NCBI GenBank assembly: GCA_010094045.1
Contig: ML986874.1
Span: 1 to 40,072 of the forward strand
DNA from: Lojkania enalia
Lineage: Eukaryota; Ascomycota; Dothideomycetes; Pleosporales
DNA: 40,072 bases
Direction: 5' to 3'
The notes under the pieces were generated by a model, which searched no databases, was not told the origin of the DNA, and saw only the letters and a list, made by a program, of their open reading frames with translations. Positions 31,673 through 40,072 of this stretch are shown here, piece by piece. A program made the position numbers and the translations under genes. The stretch's first letter is position 1. Each line of letters begins with the position of its first letter.

Positions 31673-33016
31673 TTATTCTTGGCCAATGCCGAATGTTCCA
31701 GGCTTCTCCAATGCCTGAAACATCGGCATAGCGGGAATGGGATAAGGAGTAGCTGTAGCAGGGCAAGAAGCCATGGGAGCTGGAGGAGGGGCGGGGGCCG
31801 GGACGGGAGCTGGCGTGGGGATAGACTGGGCGGGAGGCAAGGAGGACCGGAAGGCCTCGACCTGCGGGACGGAGACAGTCTGGGACGGAGGCTCTTGGGC
31901 AGTAGGAGCAACTGAAACGGCCCGAAGGCGCTCGACGAAGCTGCTGAACTTACCCTGAAAAGTAGAGGCGACACGGGCGGGAGAGAGGTCGACAGTAGGC
32001 CGAGGGACTGGGGCACCCTCGAGGAAGAAGTCGGCTATAAAAGATGTTAGTACATTTTTCTTAATCTTCTCTAGGCAATGGGCATAGTTACAGGCGAGGA
32101 CTGCTGATCTGTCGCCGAAGATGGCGCAATCCGCTAGTCGGTAGAGCTTCTCGCTGCTCACTGCGTACTCGCCCATCTTCAGTCCGCAGTCCTCCATCAG
32201 CAGGGCAAAGCTGACGGCCACGACACGACACTCGCCGCCCATGGAGGCGAGTGTGTGCAGGAAAAACAAGAGAGTATCGAGGACGGCCACCCTCTTGGCC
32301 AAGCCCCAGTTCTTCTTCCTCTCCACCATGACCTCCTCTTTCGCCTTGTCCAAGTCCGCAGAAAGTGAGTTGGAGTGCTTCAGTGACGAAGCTTCCGACC
32401 GACGATACGTCTGGATCGTGGCGTCCCGGGCAGCGATGGTCTCGTCTTTCTGCTTGATCTCCCGCTGAAGCTTGGCGACGTCGCGGCCGTAGTGGTGGAG
32501 CTCAAGCTCGAGGTCTCTGACTTTTCCACGAAGTTCTTCAGCTTCAAAGTCGATTTGGAAATTGGAAACCCGCCTGGCAAGGCGGTCTGCTCTGCCACGC
32601 TCCCGGCTGCGATCAATTTTGACTTCGGACAATTGGGCCAGAGCTTTCTCCAGCTCGGCTTGATCCTGGCGATGGAGCGCCACCTCCGCCGCCAGGTCGC
32701 CTCGTTCGCGGTCCAAGAGGTCTTCGAGGAGTTGGATCCTTCGGATCCTAGCTTCGTCGATGCCAAATTTGGCGCGGGCGACGTCGCAAAGGGAGTCAAA
32801 GAGGTGAAACACCAGGTCGCGGAAGTCGGTGGAAAGGAATAGGAGCAAGGAAGCCCCGGTGTAGAGGAGGGGCGGCAAAAGCTGCACACAGAGAGATGGG
32901 AGAGTGCACTGAGGGCCGAAGCCACTCACGTAGTCATCCTCTAGAAGGAGGGAGGCGGCGGTGGAGGCGAAAAGCCCAAGCAGGAGAAGCAGGAGAGGTA
33001 CTGTGGGGGCAGTCAT
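31673..33016 (-). CDS. signal/TM-anchored coiled-coil protein of unknown function
   Basis: An uninterrupted frame of 447 aa from the ATG at 33016; codons further upstream lack an ATG. Residues 1-22 are a strong signal peptide or first membrane anchor (PLLLLLLGLFASTAAS). A second hydrophobic stretch at about 43-64 (LLPPLLYTGASLLLFL) follows. Residues about 85-230 are highly charged heptad-rich coiled coil (LLDRERGDLAAEVALHRQDQ onward). The next domain (about 235-330) contains LASMGGECRVVAVSFALLMED and an ACNYAHCLE pair of cysteines. The tail is rich in Pro and Ala (APVPAPAPPPAPM). No catalytic motif is visible and I do not recognise the family. The gene is GC-richer than its surroundings and has a broken paralogue at 28968-30667, which suggests a small lineage-specific family. 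Confidence 0.75.
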   Translation of the reverse strand: MTAPTVPLLLLLLGLFASTAASLLLEDDYVSGFGPQCTLPSLCVQLLPPLLYTGASLLLFLSTDFRDLVFHLFDSLCDVARAKFGIDEARIRRIQLLEDLLDRERGDLAAEVALHRQDQAELEKALAQLSEVKIDRSRERGRADRLARRVSNFQIDFEAEELRGKVRDLELELHHYGRDVAKLQREIKQKDETIAARDATIQTYRRSEASSLKHSNSLSADLDKAKEEVMVERKKNWGLAKRVAVLDTLLFFLHTLASMGGECRVVAVSFALLMEDCGLKMGEYAVSSEKLYRLADCAIFGDRSAVLACNYAHCLEKIKKNVLTSFIADFFLEGAPVPRPTVDLSPARVASTFQGKFSSFVERLRAVSVAPTAQEPPSQTVSVPQVEAFRSSLPPAQSIPTPAPVPAPAPPPAPMASCPATATPYPIPAMPMFQALEKPGTFGIGQE

Positions 33017-33504
33017 GGCGGCGATGGCGGCGACAGTAGTGGAAAAAGGTTGTGCTAGCTTGGAGAGAAGGAGAAGGAGGGGACGGGCTGTACTTATAGG
33101 TGGGCGTGAGTACTTGAATAGCAAATGGCACTGCCAACCCAAAGAGGCAGAGCAGAAAGTGTAGGTGAAGGAGAAATTTCTCAGCAGGGCGGTGAGACAG
33201 ATTGGTGGATGACTTGAAAGTGACGGTGACGGGAGATTGCGCCGTGAGGCTGCGAAGAAGTGAAGCGATGATATGACAGGGGAAAGAGTCTAATGTTACT
33301 TTACCACGCTATAGATAGATGAACATTATAAAAATACTAGTATATAATTAATTGTATAAATAATAAGATTTGGAAAACGCGTATCCCTAATTCACTAGAA
33401 GATACGAGAGTGAAGGTTAATGGGGAAAGAGAGTCGAAATGACGAGAAATTTGACTTCTAAATGTCTAACATTTATGCTATAACATCTATACGATATTTA
33501 TCAT
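33017..33504. other. intergenic region, nothing recognised
   Basis: 5' flank of the coiled-coil gene and 3' flank of hexokinase. The part from about 33310 to 33380 is strongly AT-rich. No open frame or structured element is supported. Confidence 0.6.
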
Positions 33505-35150
33505 TCACTTATATAATACTTTAGCGGCCTTGATCATAGCCTCAGGGTCCCTAATACCCGCATAGTTACCCTGCTGCACTCTCTTCAATGTCAGGGCAGC
33601 GATAAGGGCAGCACCAACACCACTTCCGTCTTCTGCGGGCAGAATCTCGATGGGATCATTCTTTCCCTTGCCTTTACCTGCAGGCCAATCGAGGATCTCC
33701 TTCAGCGCCTGGGCACCTCGGACCTTGAAATGCGGGTACTTGTTGAAGACAGATCCATCCGCGCCGACGTGGGCGGTGCTCCAGTTCTTCTTCTTACAGA
33801 TAGCAGCCACTCCGCAGGCGGAGAGGCGAGCGGCGCGGGTACCAATAAGCTCCGCAAGACGGCGACAGAGCTCAAGTTCTGGTTTCGTGGCCTGAATGGA
33901 GAGCGTGTTGCGGAAGAGGTCCTCGGTTTCTACCAAGTTCTCGAACGGATCCTCCTCAATGGCGCTCAAGAACCCAGCATCCAGCGAATACGGCTTTTTC
34001 AGTTTAGATATATCTTGGCCTTCAAAGATATTGCAGTCGGGGTTTTGATGTAGGTCTACCAAAACAAGGCGGAAGATCTCGCCCAAATATAGGCCGGCGA
34101 TCATTTTCTCAAAAGCTTGCTGCCCGGGACGTGGAGACTCCTTGTCAACAACAATGTCATATGGCGTGCGCGGGAGAACTTGATGCTCGTTATCGAAAGC
34201 TCCCCACTCGCAGTTGATAGCCATAGGCATGGCCGGGTCAAGCTTCATGTGGGCGAGTTTGGGGATGGACCCGCAGTCCTCCATGTACGCCGCGTTGCAG
34301 CCCGTGCCAAAGATGCAGCCAATCTTCATTTCCGTGTCAGTATAGGCCGAAGCGATTAGGGTTCCGGTGGTATCGTTCACAAGGGCCGTGAGCTTAATAG
34401 GCACGCCGCGCTCAGCGAGAGCCGCTTCGAAATCCGGAACAACATCCTTGCCCTCTACACCATCAATATCGAAGCCCTTGGTCCAGCGCTGCAGAACGCC
34501 GTGGTCAATATAGTCCTGTGTGGCGGGATAGGAGAACGTGAAGCCTAGTGGTAACTGATCCAGCTCTTCCTCCTGGTGATGATATTCGATGAATTGTTGC
34601 AAGCAGTCAGCAATATATGCCCAAAGCTCCTCTGCAGTGCCCGTCTTCAGCTCCTCGGGCATCCTGTACTTGGATTGTATGATATCGAATTCGCCCTTCT
34701 CTTCGGTAAGAGTGATTTCGCAAACCCGGAGGTTAGTGCCACCCATGTCGAGCGCGAGGAAGGTGCCCGTCTCGTTGCCATCGGGGAAGGCCATGCACCA
34801 CGTCGGGTTCATAGGCTAAACAGTCAGCGCGTCGTAGCAAGCCAGATCGAGAGACGTGGACTTACGATAGAGCCTCCCTCAACTGAGAGGCCCTTCTCAA
34901 GCTCTTTGACGAAGTGGTCCGAGATTTGCTTCAGTTTGTCGGCGGGTACTGTGAAGAGCTCCTCGAGCCTGTTGATCTGGTCAAGCAGATCCTTTGGCAC
35001 ATCGGCCATAGAGCCTGGCAAACTTGTTATCTTCCCCATTCTCGCGATTCCAGCTCTGCACTGTGGAAATCACCCTAGGACACGATGTAGCAAATGAAAA
35101 TCGAGCGTACCCCGTCGCGAGGGCGGTTTTTTAGCACCCATGCCAACCAT
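33505..35150 (-). CDS. HXK1: hexokinase
   Basis: Cytosolic enzyme that phosphorylates glucose and other hexoses with ATP at the start of glycolysis. Three exons, 35150-35111, 35014-34866 and 34815-33505, with introns of 96 and 50 bp, give 499 aa, close to typical fungal hexokinase. The tiny first exon encodes a basic leader (MVGMGAKKPPSRRG) that splices onto SMADVPKDLLDQI; its ATG has an ideal GCAACCATGG context. Motifs visible are LDMGGTNLRV (phosphate 1), FTFSYPATQ (sugar loop), LVNDTTGTLIASAY with the catalytic Asp, IGCIFGTGCNAAY, INCEWGAFD, ADGSVFNKYPHFK and EDGSGVGAALIAAL (adenosine site). HGVLQRWTKGFDI and the long C-terminal domain favour hexokinase over glucokinase. An alternative ATG at 35039 lies inside the first intron and would give a wrong N-terminus. 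Confidence 0.95.
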
Positions 35151-37041
35151 GGTTGCTGCGTGCGAAGCGTCTCAACGATATCTTATTTTTGGGCGTTTGG
35201 ACTGCACTGTACGAAGGAAGAGCAGTTGGGGGATGTCGGAGGTCAGCGACGGAGGGCGTGAACGGATCCGCCTTTATTTAAGAACTTTTTCGACCGCCGT
35301 TAGCGCAAGTGCAGGACGCAAGGCTTCGACGAGCCCGGGAGGGGGGGGGGGGGGGGGTGGTTGAGGCATAAAAGTGTTCGCAGGTCATGCGCGAAACCGA
35401 AAGCTTGATACAATTGCTCATGGCTCCTTTTTCTGTGGCTCCCATATTGCTTTTGGGCGGTGCATGAGGGTCTGATCCGCAGAGAGGCTTACAAAACTTG
35501 TGTGATAATGCTAAGCAACCAACCCCGCCAACGAGGGATCGAGCAGCGATCGAGGACGCGTTACAGGACAATAAGGCTTTTGGAAATACGGGGCGTAGAT
35601 TGAGATATCCAGATGCCAATTGACAGACTAGGAGAAGGGATTAATGATGTTGAGGCGCAAAAACGAAGCGTCTTGGGTCGGCAGAGTTGAGCCTGGACCC
35701 GCATCCCTCCCACTCCCACGCTTCCAAATCCGAGGGGCAGGGCCGATGACGCGCGCGGGATCGGGGACGCCTGGACCACCATCCCTGTCCCTGTTCCTGC
35801 GACTCCGGCGAAACGTTCACCAGCCTCCGATCATCATCACCACCACCGCCAGTCGCCATCACCGTTATGCTAGAGGCCTCAGTATCTACCACTTGCCATC
35901 ATTCGTCAACACGGCGTCCGGCATAGTGATGCCTCGAGGAGCAACATTCCCCGCCTACGCTCTGATATGGCGAAACCAAATGGCCAGCCTATTTCAGCGG
36001 GCCCCTATAGATTCTCCGAGATGATATCAAGTCCTTGCAAGACACTAAACATGTCAATATGCCGGGTGCAGCGGCTCATCTCCTCGTTGTCTCTAGTCCG
36101 CGCTGGGGCCTCGGGCAGGCGGATGTGGCACGGGGCGACATTCTTAGAACAGGCGCGCAGGGCATATATGGAAGTATTCACTTGTCCATTCCTATCACGT
36201 CTTGAAGGTCGTGGCGCAATCTCATCGAAGCTCCGGTTGCCTGCTAGGAGAGCATACCCAGGCCTAATTCGTCAACGATCCTGGGAACGACCCGACAGCG
36301 AAAACTGGATATTTTAAGTCAAAATAGAGCCCTTTATAACTGATCTGTGGGAACAGAACTATATAATACAGTCATATATAGCCCTCTTCTAACTTCTAGA
36401 TCCGGGAAATAGGCTTAACACATAACAATATGTCCCCTCTTAAAATGTCGTCCCTCCACACATCAGCTACACCCACTGAAAATATTAAGCATGGAGGTTA
36501 CTCCGGCGCTGGAATGCGCCTGGATACTGGCTGACAACCAAGAAGATCCCGGCATAGCAATCCAGAAGGCTAGGAGGTGGATGGATCTTTACGCTGCTGA
36601 GTAGTGGTTTGTGGCGGTGCATGCACGTGATCGTGGCGTCATGGCGTTCTTGGACGCTAGTGAGCATTTCGGACGGGAAAGCGATGTACGGATAGATAAA
36701 ATGAGCCATGGGATATGAATTGAAGGGTCTCAAGCCGCCTATCTTTTCTACCTAAAAATTCGCCTAAAAAGGTGTTGAAGTGATGTGAGTTATGTGAGAT
36801 GCTGAAATACAGTTGTGTTGCGATGCATACAAGTGTGTTCGGCTCCCCACTCTATAGGGCTGTCGGACGTTTCGGACGAGCCCGCTGCAGAGCCGTGGTT
36901 AGGCCGGCTTTCGCGTCGAGCGGGTAGTTTATATATGGCATTTGCGGACGTCGAAATAATGTAGTAGCGAAACAATTTGTTTCGGTTACCTTTTCTTCGC
37001 AAGGATAGCTTGAGACTTGCATTGAGGCTTAAGGAAACGAA
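35151..37041. other. long intergenic region, GC-richer left part, no supported gene
   Basis: Holds the hexokinase promoter, a G17 run at 35341-35357 and a CpG-rich stretch to about 36250. Several overlapping open frames exist (for example 35644-36024 and 35967-36317, +), but none shows a domain, signal peptide or credible splice sites, and long frames are expected in GC-rich DNA. The right third is AT-richer and is the promoter side of the Ayg1-like gene. Confidence 0.55.
35341..35357. repeat. G17 homopolymer
   Basis: A run of 17 G directly after AGCCCGGGA. On either strand it could fold into a G-quadruplex. It lies about 190 bp upstream of the hexokinase start. Length may be affected by sequencing error. 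Confidence 0.85.
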
Positions 37042-38447
37042 ATGGCGGCACCAGGCGGGAAATATTTTATTCAGGAGAAGTTGGGTCAGAGGGCTGTGCA
37101 TCATGAAAGCTATAAGCAGCTATGGGATACCAAATGGAAGAAGCCTGTACGTATTCCGATTCTCATTCCCCATAATATCTCCACGAGAAAATACGTTACG
37201 AAGCCTGTCATGCCCAATCACCATTCTTAGCTGACTCCTTGTTATCTTTCGATCGTGCATGTATGTTTGTTCGATGCTGATATGCAAAGGCGGAAATGGG
37301 CGTGTACCCCTTCATGTTCGGCACCGCAAAAGACTTCCTACCCATCGTTGAAGAAATGGAAAAACAAGGCATGAAAGAACCATACGACTGGGACGCCTAT
37401 GCCAAAATCTACTTCCCACAAGCTGAGCATCTCTCCTCAATAGCCAAAGAGGCAGAGTCTAAAGGAGAGGTCGAAAAAGCCTCAGAGTACTATCTCCGTG
37501 CCTCGGCCGTGTACCGCATCGCACGGTTCCCGGCCCCAAGGTCAGAGCAGCAGAAATATGCGTGGGAGATGGGCAAACAGAATGCGCTGAAGGGCTTTAG
37601 TCTGCGACCACATCCCGTAAGGGAGGTTATGGTACCGCATACCCACGCAGTCAAGGGCGAGGGGGATGTGATTCCCGTCTACTACATGATTCCGGATGGC
37701 GCAAACAAGACTTCTCCCGTCCCACTCGTCATAATTTTCACCGGCCTAGATGGCTACAGGACCGAGCTCGCCGTCTGGATGGAAGGCTGGCGCCAAAACG
37801 GCATCGCAACGCTCATTCTCGAGATCCCCGGCACCGGTGACTGCCCCGCGGCCCCCTCCGACTCTACATCCCCGGACCGCTTGTACAGCTCATTGTTCGC
37901 ATGGGTGGGCCAGCAGGACGGCATCGACCAGCAGAAAATCGCCGTCTGGGCATTCAGCACAGGCGGTTACTACGCCCTCCGCGTCGCGCACACGCACCAT
38001 GACAAGCTCGCTGGCGTCATCGCGCTGGGCGGCGGCTGCCACCACATGTTCGACGCCGCCTGGCTCAACGAGGTAAACCACTTGGAATACCCGTTCGACC
38101 TCGCAAACACATTAGCCTACAAATGGGGCTACGGGCATGACGTCCAGAAGTTCAAGCAAGAAGCCTCGGATAGGTTCTCGTTGCTGAAGGACGGCACGCT
38201 GGATAAGCAGGACTGCGCGAGACTGCTGCTGGTGAACGGGACTGAGGATGAGATTTTCCCGATCGATGATTATTATTTGGCACTACAGCGCGGGGCGCCC
38301 AAGGAGGCGCGGTTTGTGCAGGGCGTCAAGCATATGGGGGAGCCAGAGAGCTTTTTGATTATTTTGAAGTGGTTGTATGGGTTGTTTGGGGTCGACGCGG
38401 ATCCGGTGAAGCAGTTGCAGACCTTGCCTTTTAAGCCGAAGTACTAG
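37042..38447 (+). CDS. ayg1: Ayg1-like alpha/beta hydrolase (polyketide-shortening hydrolase family)
   Basis: Relative of Ayg1, the hydrolase that shortens a heptaketide naphthopyrone to a tetrahydroxynaphthalene in fungal DHN-melanin synthesis. Two exons, 37042-37146 and 37290-38447, with a 143-bp intron, give 420 aa; Ayg1 proteins are about 400-420 aa. The N-terminal helical cap shows YKQLWDTKWKKP and, after the splice, MGVYPFMFGTAKDF. The hydrolase domain has VIIFTGLDGYR, LEIPGTGDCPA, the nucleophile Ser in AFSTGGYYALR, the acid region NGTEDEIFPIDDYY and the His of VKHMGEPES. A polyketide synthase or other melanin genes are not in this window, so the pigment role is inferred from family only. 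Related members act on other substrates. Confidence 0.88.
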
Positions 38448-39701
38448 GCGGTTGAGAAGGGTAGACATGTGAGGAATGGGGTCCTAGGGGTTTGTTGGGA
38501 AGAGTATTTTGGGCGTTTATGGAGAGACGGTGGGATTGGATGGAAGGTCGTGTTTTTCTATGGTCAATGAGGATTAAATGTTTAAATGTGTCGGGAACGC
38601 ATGGCTTGTGTGTTATTTGTGACTGGTGCATCGTGGTATCTTCGCGGGTTCTGAGCGGGGCTAACTCTCGTATTGGAAGGACGAGGCGATGGACTTATTT
38701 CATAGTCGTAACTGCAATAGGATATATTTAATTCTACTTTCTTTAAGCTATCGCAGGGTATTAGAGGCTGATCGGCAAATCCTAGGGTATAGATAGTCCC
38801 TTAACATTAAGGGGCAGATCCTGTCGCGTATCAGGCAGCATCAATTGCTGAGGCAAATATTGATGTATTGGAGGAGGGTAAGTGGCCTGCCTAGCTAGAG
38901 GCCGGCAATGGCGAGACTACATAGGCCTGAAAACAGACCAACTGTAATAGGATAGTAGAAACACGTGACAGATCCTGCAGGTACTTCTATCTAGATACCT
39001 CTCTGGGTTAGTGATGCATACTTACAGATATGCTAATGCGGAAATCCAGCGGCTAAAACATTGGTTCCGAAGGCCATCCAATCATGTCAACAATCGACCT
39101 CGTTGGGTTGAATGGTGCGGCTTTACTGTATTCATTTCGAAAATTTGATACGAGTAGTAGTTGCAAGGCAAAGAAATATTTCTCTTAATGTAAATGGAGC
39201 TCAGAAACAACACTAGCTCTCACGTAGGATGATAATGTCTGGGTTCTTAATATTGGCACTTGTGTGAGCTATGGTTCGAATCTTCGAACGAAAATCGGTA
39301 ATCAGAATGCGGAGTGTGATCTAAAATCGTAAATAATCTCTGAAACAGCATTAAATTGATGGACGCCTAAACATTTTACGATATAGAACCAGAGCCAGCC
39401 GAGCCGAAAGGAAAATTGGGGCCACACAAGGCCGTCAAGCTATTGAACTCCTTAATTGGCATCCATTTTTCGAGTGGCTTCACGGCTTCAGCATCTGTTG
39501 AACTTCTGCCGAATTTTGCTACCCCTAGGCCAAGTTTTGAACGAACTACATATCGCTAGATGACCAACGCGCAACGGCTCAGTGAGGCTTGCTTCAAGCA
39601 TTCCCATAGTCCTCTAATTGCTGCGTCGCACTCCCTCGCTAAGTTATAAAGATACAAATTGCAAGACAATGCGATTCAACATGCTTCAAATCAAACCCTA
39701 C
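38448..39701. other. intergenic region, nothing recognised
   Basis: Separates the Ayg1-like gene and the glyoxalase-family gene, which converge. A 7-bp inverted repeat GTTCGAA-TC-TTCGAAC lies at 39274-39289. No gene, tRNA or longer repeat is supported. Confidence 0.6.
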
Positions 39702-40072
39702 TCATTTCTTCACACAAACTGCTTCGAGGTTGTTACCTTCCGGGTCGATAAGGAAGCCTGCATAATACGGCTGTCGGCTCATTTCTTTACGTATTCCTGG
39801 TTTACCGTTGTCGGTACCGCCGTTCTTGCTGCGAAAGGTTGAATAAACGCTTTCATCCCACATCGCTCATCCGCACTTACAGTCCAAGCTCATGAAACTC
39901 ATCCACAGCACCATTATCTGCCATTTTTAGCTTTCGATTATATTTCATTAATAGTCATTTTGCTCGTACGCGGGGCATCAATGGCTATGTGTGCTGGGTA
40001 GGGTTTGTGATCATCGGCTACTGCCTGAAGATGTGGTGAGAGGCGAATCTTGTCTCAGGGAGGGAGATGAGG
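39702..40072 (-). CDS. glyoxalase/VOC-family protein, 5' part beyond the window
   Basis: C-terminal portion of a vicinal-oxygen-chelate (glyoxalase/bleomycin-resistance type) protein. Exons inferred in the window are 39828-39702, 39917-39881 and one from 39970 up to about 40024, with introns of 52 and 52 bp; the next upstream intron runs off the right edge. Joined residues read HKPYPAHIAIDAP, then HNGAVDEFHELGLKNGGTDNG, then YYAGFLIDPEGNNLEAVC and a short end. The FLIDPEGNNLEAV strand with its Glu metal ligand and the HIAI strand are family landmarks. Substrate is unknown; fungal relatives are generally uncharacterised dioxygenase- or lyase-like proteins. The exact 5' border of the third exon is uncertain. 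Confidence 0.8.

Noticed and set aside
35644..36317. Overlapping 116-126 codon open frames upstream of the Ayg1-like gene
   Set aside because: GC-rich background produces long frames on both strands; no domain, signal peptide or splice support.
23332..38447. Secondary-metabolite cluster (transporter plus Ayg1-like hydrolase)
   Set aside because: No polyketide synthase, NRPS or tailoring genes; hexokinase and unrelated genes lie between.
39260..39290. B-box-like GGTTCGAATC suggesting a tRNA gene
   Set aside because: No A box at the right distance and neither T-stem nor acceptor stem pairs; it is a short inverted repeat only.
1..40072. CRISPR arrays, operons or ribosome binding sites
   Set aside because: Introns and gene families show a fungal nuclear genome; no regularly spaced repeat array was seen.

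Overview
This window comes from a filamentous ascomycete (Pezizomycotina). Nearly every gene is interrupted by short introns (mostly 45-70 bp, GT...AG, with CTAAC/CTTAC/ACTAAT-like branch sites). Start contexts are fungal Kozak-like (CACAATGG, GCAACCATGG), and the gene content is fungal: a Zn2Cys6 regulator, an ABCC transporter, an Ayg1-type hydrolase and a GPI-type surface protein. A class such as Leotiomycetes is plausible but cannot be shown from sequence alone.

Layout: 1-4160 is AT-rich and gene-poor, with a long (ACT)n microsatellite, a diverged direct repeat and a decayed coding remnant. 4161-11407 is a compact sugar-acid cluster: a Zn2Cys6 transcription factor (-), a DgoD-type D-galactonate dehydratase (-), a DapA-family 2-keto-3-deoxy-sugar-acid aldolase (+) and an HSL-type alpha/beta hydrolase (+). 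12263-13319 encodes a secreted, probably GPI-anchored protein. 13320-18504 is gene-poor. It holds one small cysteine-rich secreted protein (15438-15809) and two broken coding relics whose stop codons look like C-to-T (RIP-like) damage. 18505-22564 is a conserved head-to-head pair: a NASP/Hif1-type histone chaperone (-) and DNA polymerase epsilon subunit B (+), sharing a 266-bp promoter with MCB-like cores. 23332-28384 is a 13-exon ABCC transporter. 28968-33016 holds two related membrane-anchored coiled-coil genes of unknown function; the distal one is a pseudogene with many stops and the proximal one is intact. 33505-35150 is hexokinase, 37042-38447 an Ayg1-like hydrolase, and at the right edge (39702-40072) lies the 3' part of a glyoxalase/VOC-family gene.

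How the genes work together: the clearest unit is the sugar-acid cluster. The dehydratase would turn D-galactonate into 2-keto-3-deoxy-galactonate and the aldolase would split that into pyruvate plus glyceraldehyde, a non-phosphorylative route. The adjacent zinc-cluster protein is the natural candidate regulator, and the promoter shared by the two enzymes carries paired CGG/CCG sites. Chaperone and polymerase both act in S phase, which fits their shared promoter. The remaining genes look like independent housekeeping or accessory genes. All exon joins were inferred by eye from splice signals, frame continuity and family conservation; every spliced frame closes exactly in multiples of three.
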